Positions 38,188 to 61,936 of a stretch of DNA of 64,000 bases are shown in pieces. The position numbers and the translations under genes were made by a program. The DNA comes from Lutjanus erythropterus (Eukaryota; Chordata; Actinopteri; Lutjaniformes; Lutjanidae). The notes under the pieces were generated by a model. The model had not been told where the DNA came from. It worked only from the letters and a program-made list of their open reading frames with translations, and did no database searches. The stretch's first letter is position 1. Each line of letters starts with the position of its first letter. Location: positions 35,474,374-35,538,373 of the forward strand of contig CM034606.1 in the NCBI GenBank assembly GCA_020091685.1. The letters run 5' to 3'.

Positions 38188-38345
38188 TTAAAGGGACAGT
38201 TCACCTTAAAATAAAAAAGTACACATTTCTCCCACCTGTGCTGCTGTTTATCCATCTAGATAGTTTTGGTGTGAGTTGCAGAGTTTTGGAGATATCGGCT
38301 GTATACATGTAAAGAATGACCACGCCCTCCTTTGGGTGAAAACAG
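38188..38345 (+). mobile_element. TTAAAGGGACAGTTCACC repeat fragment
   Basis: TTAAAGGGACAGTTCACC, then CATCTAGATAGTTTTGGTGT and GAGATATCGGCTGTA, as in the copies at 55756, 58440 (reversed) and 62115. Only the first ~160 bp is present. Confidence 0.7.
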
Positions 38346-38779
38346 ACACTGTAAAAGCAGCCAATCAATATGTATCCCTGTCAAACATATAAATGACATG
38401 TGCTGAATGTATCTGTAGATCAAAATGAATCAGAAAAGAGTTTTAGCTATGGTGGAACTATTTTTTTATTGTGAAAAAGAATGCCTGTACCATAAAACAG
38501 CTGATTATTTAATGGAGTTTGGTTAAATAGCCTGTACACTTAAAAAACTGTCAGGAGCAGAGAGTATTTTAATGATAATAATTCACATAAATTGAGCAGA
38601 GCTACCCTCTAATAATGAACTTTGTAAACAGTCTAAAGTGGGTCTTAAAGTGACCTGTGTTCTACGTCTCTCCTCTGGTAGTAAACTGTTACCATATTAA
38701 GCACAAAAAACATCCAAATAGAGACAGCAGCTCCACTTCACCATACATGTAATTAGTGTCTCAAACTGAACAAAGAGTA

Positions 38780-39540
38780 CTGAAAATCTGTTCTCAAGTA
38801 CAAGTACTGTTACGTTGCTAAAATCTTACTCAATTACAAGGAAATGTACTGGTGTTAGAAAAACACTTAAGTAAAAGCACAAAGTATTTGTCACATGAAC
38901 TACTCAGAGTATTAGTTACTTTTAACCGTTGATGTCACAGTCATCTCTCCAAACTAGCTTTGCAAATTTCGTGCTTTTTCCTGAACCAATAGTTGAAAAT
39001 GCTAACAATCGATTAATCATTATTAATTCCTAAGATTCAAAGCATGTTTATTTCCCCATTTTCAATTTTTAATGTCAAATTTTAATTTTCCTTATTCAAC
39101 AAATGTCTCCTCCAGACAAAACAATGTCTAATGAGGAGAAATTACTGCCATGACTATTGATTAAATATCAATGAATACATTTTTAATTGGTTAAATTCTT
39201 GACGGCAATTAATCGATTGATGATTAGTCATTAACATCCTTACTCCAAACCTGTGCTGCTGCAGTGTTTTGTTTTGTGTTTCATTCGTCATTTGTCTTTG
39301 TTTTCATTGGCCTGTTTGTGATCAGATCACCTGATTGGCTACTAAGATGTAGGCTGGCTGTATGATTGATCAACTATGATTTTAAAAGTAATGAAGTAGA
39401 TTACATCTTGTAATGCATACTTAATTACCAGTAAAGGTACAGATTTGAAAATCTACTCATAAAAGTACAAGTACCCCAAAAAATATTTGATTACAGTAAT
39501 TTGAGTATTTGTAATTAGTTACTTCCACCACTGCAGCCCT
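38780..39540 (-). repeat. Repeat complex ending in a hAT-type GGTGGAAGTAAC tip, with nested insert
   Basis: Read on the minus strand it starts CAGTGGTGGAAGTAACTAAT at about 39533 and runs to 38780 with ACTTGTACTTGAGAACAG. A second piece bounded by AACAATCGATTAATCATT (about 39005) and AATTAATCGATTGATGATTA (about 39200) appears inserted in it. A related tip occurs at 11187 and 63417. Confidence 0.5.
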
Positions 39541-41829
39541 CCGACAGAAAGGTCAAAGGGAAGAAATCAAAGAAGGGAAAGATAAAAATAGATGTAAAAT
39601 AGAGAAAAGTGCATCATACATGGATCAATGAACCTGTGATAACTAAGACTCATTCCTGGTCATGTTTTACAATACGAGGTATTTCCTCTGTGACCTCTAA
39701 GGACCTCTGCTGGTAAAAAGCTGAAACTGCAGCAGCACCATCAGGTCAGAGTGAAGCCTCATCAGACAACTGCAGCACACTGATGCTTTTGTTCAGACAT
39801 AATAATTTACATTTTCACAACTTGTAAAACAGAGATAATCACTCACAGATATATTTATGTTTTGAGGCCTAAACTCTACACATAATCAATAATATAAATG
39901 TGTGAATACTCATTCATTGACCAGTGTACACATGGTTTTTCACGGTCACTGGTCACAATCCTCGCAGCTTTTTCCTGTTTGCTCAGCTCATCATCTTAAT
40001 ATCTTGTTGAAAGATGATTCAAAGATGACATTTGTTTCCAGTGTTCAAAACATATGGGAATAACAACTGTCCATTTCTTTTGCACTTTTAAATACTTTTT
40101 GTATAGAGCATAAAAGAAAGTAGCTAGTTAGTTGTTCAGTTAAAAAATTATGAGTTGGCACATGAATTATTTGGAAAAAACAAGCAAACAGGAAAATGTT
40201 AAATTAAACCTTAAATGGACGATGTATCTCAGGAGACACAGAATGTAAATTGGAAACTAAAGGTCACATTTTGAAAAAAAATCCTGAAATTTTATTTTAG
40301 CCTTTACATGAGAAAATTGCAATTAATTAATTCTCCAACATATTTATACCTGCTTGCCCACTTAAGGGTTACAAAAAGCTATTTTCTAAAACAAAATCCA
40401 CCCAAAATATAATAAACATGAAAAAATGAACAACACTTCATATCACAGCCCGTGTCTTTGTATACGTATGCTGCCATTTTGTATTTTTGATACAAATGAT
40501 GACCATATTTGTAAATGTTGAGGGAGGTCACATGACCTGAGTCACATGTGAAATCAGTCCAGTGCATCAAACTCACCTCAGTATAGTCACCTCCTACAGA
40601 CGTCCATCATATAAAACAGCTTGACATGCTGTAGAAAGCACATCTGGACTGACGAGACCCTGGCTGGTCTCCATCACCCAACCCAAGGCATTTCCTGCAA
40701 ATATCATGATGAGAAAAGAAATGCATCTTTAATATTAGCAGGTGAAAAGTTGACCCTGTTTAGTGCCAAAGATAGGCTAACATGATGAATTAAACCTTCA
40801 TCAGTACTTAGCCTACAAGGATGTCTAAAAAATGATATACATGTACAATCTTCAACAAACAAGCTTTAGCTTAAGAACAAAAAACGTTACGCTTTTTGCT
40901 TTGCAAATGACAATTCTGTTTTTCAGCTGTAGCTCTGGCAAAACTGATCAGATTAGGCTGATTTTCAGCTGTTGACTCGGTGGATCTCCAGTGGACTTCA
41001 GGGCATGTTCCTGACTACCATGTTACAAGAGGAAAGTTCCATGTTGCAACCATCCCCACTATACTTTTTCTTTCCCACTCTCCCCAAGTTTATATGTGCA
41101 AACACCCACCCAAAGACACAAACTCCACAAAGGCAGGGGTTGAGAGAGTTTTAGACAATTGAACTCAAGGAAAAGTAGTTGTGCATACTTTTCAGTGCAG
41201 TTTGTTGCCTAGTAGTGACCAAATGATCACTTATTGCAGGTATAAGTGAAGGAATCTCACTTGTAAGACAGTATTTTTGCACTGAATTACTACTGCAATG
41301 TCTTAATTTGACCTTTATCTGAACATTGTCTCCACTACTACTTTCTCCAGCCTGGTTTGACTCTGTCAGAACCATGCACAAAAGTATGATTTGCGAAGTT
41401 GCCTGCACATTTTCAAGGCATCAAATGCATTTAGTTTCATTGATACATGCATTACAGTAGCCCTGACAGACCTGCTACCTGTGAGAGAACCATGGAAAAT
41501 TACAATAAAACAACACACTCTTGAAAAAACAGTGTGAAATATGATAACCTTATCATCTACAAATACAAGTACGGACCTCCACCTACATTCGCGGGAAATA
41601 TCAGATTAGGCACGGCATACATTTCCACTGAGAGGGGTGGCTGTGTTTTAAAATGTTTTCTTTGTGCATGAATTGCTCTACATTCTGTATATATATATTT
41701 TTTTTCACTTCAATCTAAGTCATTGCCACCGGTTATCTGTATAGAAAGTTTGTATTTACTTCTAAAACACTGCGGTTTCTATATTCATACATCATCCATC
41801 ACCCCTTTTTTGTGAGCAGTGGTTTCATC

Positions 41830-41900
41830 TGAACTGGCGCGAAATGAACAGCCCCGCCCATAATCAAAGTGAGACGAATTCACATAGAAAATGGCCGACG
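41830..41900 (+). promoter_or_regulatory. hells: hells promoter block: E2F, GC box and YY1-type sites
   Basis: GGCGCGAAA at 41836-41844 is the reverse of the E2F consensus TTTCGCGCC. CCCCGCCC (Sp1-type) follows at 41852-41859, and AAAATGGCCGAC (YY1-type) at 41888-41899. All three lie within 65 bp, 440-510 bp before the hells start codon, with no TATA box. HELLS is known as an E2F-linked, S-phase gene, so this fits. The ATG inside the YY1-type site would open a 23-codon upstream frame if transcription starts before it. Confidence 0.55.
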
Positions 41901-42342
41901 TAGAGCGATGTTGCTTTCAAAATAAACGCCAACACGTCCTCTCAATTAGCTTTTCATCGTAACGGTTGCGTGAGCACTTTTACTTTGAAAGGTACTGGCC
42001 GGACATAGATTCCTTGTTTTTCGGTGGAGTAACTCGTAGTGGAACAGTTCAGACACGCCGTGCTCTCTGCAGAGAACGACCGTGGTATTCTAACCACTTT
42101 TATAACACATATTTGCACAGTTTAAGACAAGGCAGTATTTTTCTGAGTTTATGCATTTTGTACGCTGGTGTACACTCAGGAACGACGTTTATAACCACTA
42201 GCTAGCTAGCTTTGCAGCTACTTCCGTGAGTTATATGAAAGTTAATAACCTGCTTGTGTAACTAACGACAAGTTGCTATTTTATCGAGTAAAAAAAAAAC
42301 AAAAAAACATTTGCCCTGTCGTCTGCTTCGCTGCTGGAAACT

Positions 42343-55087
<12,745 letters not shown>

Positions 55088-56604
55088 GAGCGCTTGAAAT
55101 ATTCAAACACGAACTTCTGACCACATTCCTTCTGCTGCACCTTGATGGCTCCTGACCGCCATCACGTCATAGATACTGAAGCTTAAAGAGAAAACTGCTG
55201 TTTGTAGACTGAATAGTGTATGTTTGTCTGTGACTTTCTTAACTGTCTTTATAGTTCTGTGTAATAAGCTGTTTGTTGTACTGTTGATGTATTGAACATA
55301 ATCTGTGCTGTTAAACCACTGTGCTCTTTTATGATTTGACTGACAATGGGACAGCTGTCCAAATCATTCTCATGCCAAAAGATAAAGGGAAGAAAAACAG
55401 ATTTCAGATTCTGTAGTTCATGTTCTCCCTGCCTGTGGCATTAAGACTATTATCAGGCTCTAGAACCTTCCAGTGAAACCCATGACAGTATATTTGTGAA
55501 AAGAGAAGTGTTCTACCTTGACTCAGACTGTCTTCTGTGAACATTCACACGGTCTATGCATCTGTTGAACAAGACAAAGCTACAGTAACAGTCATTGAAA
55601 ACAGATCATCTTTAACAGTGTTGTAATTAAAGCACTTTCATGCAACTGACGCATACACACGTCCTTTCATGTCTTTTCTATAAATAAACTGACAACTTTG
55701 ATGTTTTTTCCCCTGGCATTTCTGACACTGAGAAGATGCTCTTCACTTGCCCATGTTAAAGGGACAGGTCACCCAAAAATCAAAGTACATATTTTCCCCA
55801 TGGCTTCTATGGATGCGTGTCCATCTAGATAGTTTTGGAGATATCAGCTGTAGAGATGTCTGCCCTCCAATATAATGGGACTAAATGACACTCAGCGTGT
55901 GGTGCTCAAAAAAAATATATTTGAAAATTTCAAAAGAGGTGTGTTTTCACATATCATGACCCGCTTACTCAAAATAATCCACAGAGCTTGTCAGCAGAAA
56001 CTACTTTGTTTCTGCAGTAGAATCTACTGGGTCACGGGTCTGTGACCCGATTTCATATAAGTGGTTGAAGATGGACGGATATCAGACATCCAGAAAGTTA
56101 TATACCTATATGTGGGCAGACAGATTTTGCTGGATTAAACAACAAAAGCAGGTCTCTGTGGTGCAAATGTTGGCTTGTTCTCAGATTAATTCTTGACTCA
56201 TTTGATCATCACCAGAAGAAATTAAGGCCTAAATTATGATTTTAAGGGACTATCCTTCAATATGAAATGAAAACATTGGTGCCACTGCCACAGTTTGATT
56301 GATCTCCTGTAGAGTCCTAAAGGCTTTGAAGTTAAGCTTCTGTCCCAGTCGTGATACAATAGAGCCCCACCACGAACCACTGCTGTGGCTCCTTTTCTCT
56401 GTGAGCTTTGATGTGACTGTTGCTTTAACAGTGAGGCAGTCAGGGTGTGGCAGCACGGCTCTGTCACCTGCTCAGGTATGTTCATGCATTCTTAGACTGA
56501 CCCAGGATCACTGCGAGCTCACCTCTCAGCAGACTTTTCATCAGAACAGATCAGTTCATATAGTGAGGTACGGTACACTGTGTGGGTTTCAGTATATTTA
56601 AGCT
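55088..56604. other. hells 3' UTR and spacer before calhm3
   Basis: Poly(A) signals ATTAAA (55626-55631) and AATAAA (55683-55688) give a hells 3' UTR of about 0.6 kb. A TTAAAGGGACAG repeat follows at 55756-56060. The calhm3 5' UTR and promoter must lie in the remaining ~550 bp or less; no TATA box or other clear element is seen. Confidence 0.55.
55756..56060 (+). mobile_element. TTAAAGGGACAG repeat upstream of calhm3
   Basis: TTAAAGGGACAGGTCACCCA, CCATCTAGATAGTTTTGGAG, ATATCAGCTGTAGAGATGTC and ATGACCCGCTTACTCAAAAT follow the same order as the copy at 62115. It faces the reversed copy at 58440-58752 across calhm3 exon 1. Confidence 0.75.
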
Positions 56605-59600
56605 ATGGAGCGTCTGAAGTTGGTCCTGCACTACTTCCAGTCCAACTCTGAGTCCATCTCCAATGGTATCTGTATCATCCTGGCCCTGGTCAGTGTCAAA
56701 CTCTACACCAGCTTCGACTTTAACTGCCCCTGCCTCCCTCAGTACAACAAGCTGTACTCTCTGGGGGTGATGATCGTCCCGCCCATCATCCTCTTCTTCC
56801 TGGGGGTCCTGGTCAACAGACACACAGGCGTCATGATGGACGAGTGGATGAGACCTATTGGGAACAGATCCAAAAATCCTGCTGTGGTCAAGTGAGTCAA
56901 AGATCTTTCATTTACTGAGATGGTCTCATATGAGACTGTGTAAACTAGGGTCATGTTCAAAGTCATCTTATTTTAGATTACAGACACAGTGAGCTGAAAA
57001 TGGGAGGGTAAACACATTTCAGCTGACTCTCAAGGACTGTCCAGTGCTCTCAAGGGTGAGGTACTTGTCACAGGAGAAATCAAGGGCTGCACAATTAATC
57101 ACAATATTATTGAAATCGCATGGTCAAGTGCAAAATCCAAATCGCAGAACCCTGCAATGACAAGTGACAAAACAGCATAATAATGAGGTACTATAGTGCT
57201 GCAGAGATGACCTGCCCTAAAAATCTTGTTCTCCAGATGAAAGAAAACATGTTTGACCCCAACACATATCACGTCATCGTGATTTTAATCGTTTGTTTTT
57301 CAGTGAAAATAAAAATTGTGATGCAAAAATTATTTTTCCTGTTAGTCTTATCACATATTGTAATTTTAGTCAAAATGATTGCAATATGACTCTTTTTTAA
57401 ACCATACTGTGCAGCTTTTCTTGTGACAAGTGAATTGAAAGTATTGGTACCAGTGATAATAAAGAACATGGGGATTGCAGGTTAAAGCCCTTATTGATTT
57501 TCCTCATTCAGTCCAGTCCAATCATAATCAGAGAAGGAGTCCTGGACATATTTCTCTGGTTACTAGTTATTACCTCAACCTTTTACTATACAAGTACAGC
57601 ATATGAATACAGTCAGTACTGCAGGTCACAGGCAAGGAGTTTTGTTTTTGTTTTAGCACAGCTTGGATTATTTGAATAAATGTGTCCTTAAGTCATATGA
57701 CATTTTAAATGACAACACAAGACCATAATATGAGAGAAAAAGTAACACTGGTGTCCATACTTGCTTTATAGTATATATAGTAGGCAGATATTTTAGAACC
57801 AATATATCAAGAATCAGCAGTAAAAGTACAGAAGTATTTTCATCTCCATGTAGTTAAATTATCAGTGGTCAGCTGAGCTATAACCAGGGCTGGGTAGTAG
57901 GATTATGTAATCAGATTACAAAAAATTATTTATTTATAATCAGCCCAAACTACATTTGAAAAATGTCTAATTAGATTATAGTTCCATTGACAAAGATAAC
58001 CCGATTACATATTTGATTTCACCTTTAAAATATGGCAATTATGAAACTTTGTTTATGATAGATAATGCTCTAGTAATTGTAATAAAAAGCACATCTGACA
58101 TACAGGGTTTCTCCACAAAAAACTCCTAATGCAAAAATGTATTTTATTTGCAATGACAATGTTTTAAGATATTTAAAAATAAAAAGGATGTTTATGGGTA
58201 TATTTTTTATGGCTTTGCCAATTTTCGAGTGTAAGGTGCAATACTTCCAATGATTTTGAAATAATCCAAAATTAATACAGAAGGATCCAGATTAGGTTAA
58301 ATTTTTTGCAATCCAATTAATTATATTACTAATTACAAATATTGCAATGTAATTTGTATTCAGTGTCTGCCTACACAGTAATCCGACCCAACCCTGGCTG
58401 TAACCTCTCATCCATGAGTAGATGCACACTTCCCTCTGTGCAATGATACAGTTGGCGGGTGTAGTTTGGTAGAAAGAAAAATAGTTCCTCCATGAAACTG
58501 CTCATAACAAGGTATGTGGATTATCTTGTACATACATGATTTCTGAAAAAGATACAGCTTTTTCCAAGGTATTTTGGTGCTCTGAGCTCCACAAACTGAG
58601 TGTCATCTAGTCCCATTATATTGGAGAGAGGGCATCTCTACAGCTGATATCTCCAAAACTCAACTCACACCAAAACTATCTAGATGGATAAATAACACTA
58701 CAGATACGAGGAATAATATGTAGCTTTGATTTTGATGCAAACTGACCCTTTATATCCAGTATTCAATGTGCACTATATAATTATCAAAATGACTAGTGTA
58801 TTTGCGAATGTGTTTTTCCTGCGCTTGCTGCTGACAACACTGTTTTTTTGTAGCAGGACACTGTGACAGGCTAAAGATGATATTTGAGGGTCTATTAAGA
58901 CTGGTCTCTTGTATTTCTGCAGGTATCTGTTCTCAGCCATGATCCAGAGGGCCCTGCTGGCCCCGATGGTGTGGATCCTGGTCACTTTGCTGGATGGAAA
59001 GATCTTCATTTGTGCTTTCAGTGTCAGTGTCAACCCTGAACTCTTCTCAGGTATCTATAAACACATTCTACATTCTACACAGAGAAATACATAATCAAGC
59101 ATTCTAACCACAGTCTATACTGTTACACATGTCACATTATTGGTCTATATGATGTATCATGTGGTCTGTTTCCTCAGGTTTACCCAACAACACAGGTCTG
59201 GATGTGATCAAAATCATGGCCAAAGTTCCCTGCAAGGAGGACATTATCTTCGCGAACAGCTCTTTCCGCAAAGCAGTGTCTCGTTACGTCCGCTGCTACT
59301 CACAAGTAAGCTGTTCCAACCTCATTAAGACCTTCAATCAGTGGTGTGTTCTGTCAGATCAGGTTCAGGGTTCATTTATCCCAAAACCCTGGTCTGATCA
59401 GAGAGCCACTGAAGTATGATAAGATGAGCCTATACAGTGATCAGCCACAACATTGAAACCACCAGCCTAATATTGCAATATCGTGTAGTTCTTCTGTGTG
59501 CCAACAAAACAGCTCTGACCCATCAAGTCATGGATTCCACAGACCTCTGAAGGTGTGCTGTGGTATCTGGTACCAAGACGTTAGCAGCAGATCCTTTAAG

Positions 59601-61936
59601 TCCTGTAGGTTGTGAGGTGGGGCCATGGATGAGACTTGTTGTTCCAGAAATCCCACAAATGTTCAATTGGATAGAGACCTGGGGAATTTTGGAGGCCAGG
59701 TCGACCCCCTGTCAACATCAGGTCACCTTCATTCCATTGTTCCATTGTCCAGTTCACCTTTGGCAGTGGACAGGGTCAGTGTAGGCACTCTGACCAGACT
59801 GCAGCTGCATATATGTCTTATACACAGTGAGCTGCGATGCTCTGTGTGTTCTGACACCTTTCTATTACAGCCAGCATTCATTTCAGCAGTTTGTTGCTCT
59901 TTTGTGGAATCGGACCAGACAGGCTACCCTTCAATCCCCACATACATCAGTGAGCACTTGGGAACCCATGACCCTGTTGCTGGTTAACCAGTTGTCCTTC
60001 CTTGAACCACTTTCGGGTGGTTCTAACCACTGCACACCAGAACCACCTCATAAAACCTGCTGTTTTGGAGATGTTCTAATCCAGCTGTCCTGCCATCACA
60101 GGTGGGCCTTGTCAAAGTCACTCAAATCCTCACGCTGCCCATTTTTCCCGCCTCCAACACACCAACTTTAAGAAGAAGATGGTTCACTTCACTTCACTTA
60201 ATGTTATTCACCTCACCTGTCAATGTTTTCATAGGTACATTTGAGATAAGCAGGCCTGTGCATCCATCACAGAATCCATTACGGTGATTGACGCACAATG
60301 AATACCGGTTAGATTTCTATCTGACTAGATCCTGACTTGCTCTGACGTCATGCACACGTGGGCAACGATAATGTTACGAGATCAAAGTGGCCTCAATTTT
60401 TAGAGCCACACATTGAACTTGTTTGCCACTGACTACAAACAATTGTCTGTCATCTGATTGATGAGCTAATAGGCTCTGACTGGCTCTTAATCTTGACAAC
60501 AAACAGCCTGTGTTGTATAAAATCCCAATGTTATGTATAACTGTAACATTTAACACTATTAGTCTTATGTTTAATCTGTTAACTAGCATATAGGCTAGTT
60601 TGTGGCTGATAATAATAAAGGTTATATTACTTATATGACTATGACAAAAAAGAGAGGATCATGTGACAGGAGGGATATCTCTACTATTTCAACTTCAATC
60701 AGCGATCAAGAGTGCACTTTATTTCTTCAGCTATGAACGTGAGACAGGTAGTCTACAGGTCATCTAACAGGATATTAGTGTCTCTTCTAGTATTTTCTCT
60801 GAAGTCTGCTAGAAACTGTCCGACTAGACTGCAGCTTTTTGTCTCCACCTCCTGCTGCAGCCGATCTCATCTACTTTCCAGTTCGCAGTTCATCTCAAAT
60901 GAGCCTAATGTTGCGGCTGATCAGTGTAACTGTTCCCTCTGCCCATGCTGGCGGTGAAGAGATCACTTCCTAATGCTAATAGAGGACAAAATGTTGTCTC
61001 TGTTCTTAGTCTCTCTGTAACAGTCTGTCCAATACCCTTTTTTTTTTTACTACAAAGACTAAATTTGGAGGCTATCCACTTGGTTTTGATCATTCAGTCT
61101 GTTGAAGCTTCAGATAAAAACTTCTGCACAAAACGAGGACTAGATTTCGTCCCCCATCATTTATATTGGAATTATTTTATGAAGGGAGAGTACAAAGTTG
61201 TCATAACTGATAGAATCAATGGCCAGGCAACAAAATCAGTTAGAATAAACCAGAATGATCCTTTAATTCTTGCAGAAAGTGTCTTTCTGTAGATTTAGTA
61301 TGTAAGACCACGCTTAGAATCATTTGTAAAAGAATTCTTGTCCTCTGATCACACACCCTCCATATGTGGAACTATCAGGAACAATTGGTGCCATTGACAG
61401 ATGCTGTGGGTTCATCACAGTCTCTGCACCAAATGACTGAGAGCTTTTGTTGTCTTTGTGTTGCTAACTGTCCTCGCCCTGTCTAGGCCATCGGCTGGTC
61501 CATCCTCCTCTTCCTGATTGTCCTGGGAGCCCTGGGACGCCTCGTCAAGCCCTGCTTTGACGACCATGCCACCTTCCTGCAGACGCGCTACTGGAGCAAC
61601 TACCTCGACGTGGAGCAGAAGCTCTTCGACGAGACCTGCGTCCTGCACGCTCGGGACTTTGCCCGCAAATGTGTGGTGCAGTTCTTCGAGGACATGAGGG
61701 AGGACGCCGTGCTCCGTCTACCCCACCCGACCTTCATCGTGAACTCCAGAGACGAGTGGGAGGATGAAGAGGAGGAGAGGCTTCACGGGATATCAAAGCA
61801 GGAGCAGGTGGACCAGCTGCTCAACAAGTGGTACTATTGTAAACCTGAACTGGACGTGACCAGGATCGCCCACAGACCCAGGACCTGTGTCACCTGGGAG
61901 GACAGAGACGGGAAGACTTTATACTCTGATGTCTAG
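56605..61936 (+). CDS. calhm3: Calcium homeostasis modulator 3, 4 exons, 330 aa
   Basis: Exons 56605-56891, 58923-59050, 59178-59305 and 61487-61936, phases 2,1,0, giving 330 aa (human CALHM3 is 344). CALHM3 joins CALHM1 in a large-pore voltage-gated channel in the plasma membrane that releases ATP from taste cells. Seen: the family start ([15 protein letters not shown]), first extracellular motif SFDFNCPC (cysteines 41 and 43), four hydrophobic membrane spans, and [11 protein letters not shown] with Asp120 at the position of the calcium-sensing Asp121 of CALHM1. Cys126 and Cys157 (KVPC) complete the two disulphide pairs. There are N-glycosylation sequons at N142 and in FANSSF. The C-terminus has [18 protein letters not shown] and [11 protein letters not shown], closer to CALHM3 than to CALHM1. 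The gene starts 1.5 kb after hells on the same strand. Intron 3 holds a split Tc1-like relic. Confidence 0.92.
57085..57480 (+). mobile_element. Repeat starting AAGGGCTGCACAATTAATC, calhm3 intron 1
   Basis: The start is the reverse complement of the inner element's end at 2475-2501 (GATTAATTGTGCAGCCCT). The inner part includes AAATCGCAGAACCCTGCAATG. The right limit is unclear. Confidence 0.5.
57885..58396. mobile_element. 512-bp hAT-like MITE, calhm3 intron 1
   Basis: The ends are CAGGGCTGGGTAGTAGGATTA and TAATCCGACCCAACCCTG. GCTATAAC (57877-57884) and GCTGTAAC (58397-58404) flank it, an 8-bp duplication with one change. The inner ends carry the TAATCAGATTACAAAA/AATTACAAATATTG motifs. No transposase frame is present. 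Confidence 0.82.
58440..58752 (-). mobile_element. TTAAAGGGACAG repeat, reversed, calhm3 intron 1
   Basis: CATCTCTACAGCTGATATCT, CCAAAACTATCTAGATGG and GCAAACTGACCCTTTA are the reverse of the copy at 55756. Confidence 0.75.
59432..60928 (-). mobile_element. Decayed Tc1/mariner element, split by a later insertion, calhm3 intron 3
   Basis: TACAGTGATCAGCCACAACA (59432) and the reverse complement of the right end (to 60928) agree at 20 of 22 bases, with TA at both edges. The minus strand keeps scraps of a Tc1-type transposase, including the start near 60145, but with stops and frameshifts and with the middle deleted. At 60231-60906 a second element interrupts it just before the right end. Confidence 0.75.
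60231..60906. mobile_element. 676-bp inverted-repeat element nested in the Tc1 relic
   Basis: AGGTACATTTGAGATAA on the left (about 60233) mirrors the right end, whose reverse complement is AGGCTCATTTGAGATGA; the core CATTTGAGAT is perfect (60238-60247 and 60892-60901). Outside it, the Tc1 sequence resumes with AATGTTGCGGCTGATC. A target duplication is not obvious, so the superfamily is open. No transposase frame is seen. Confidence 0.6.

Larger units (their letters stand above)
36600..41800. other. rab1a-hells spacer, no gene supported
   Basis: AT-rich spacer. It contains a TTAAAGGGACAG-type repeat (38188-38345), a repeat complex ending in TACTTCCACCACTGCAGCC (about 38780-39540) and a stretch from 36680 that starts GGGGAGACCAGGGACGG and looks repetitive. 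A minus-strand open stretch at 37907-38110 is discussed separately. I see no other gene signal. Confidence 0.6.

Noticed and set aside
59560-60287. Several overlapping open frames on the + strand in calhm3 intron 3
   Set aside because: They lie within the Tc1 relic, antisense to its old transposase; no gene.
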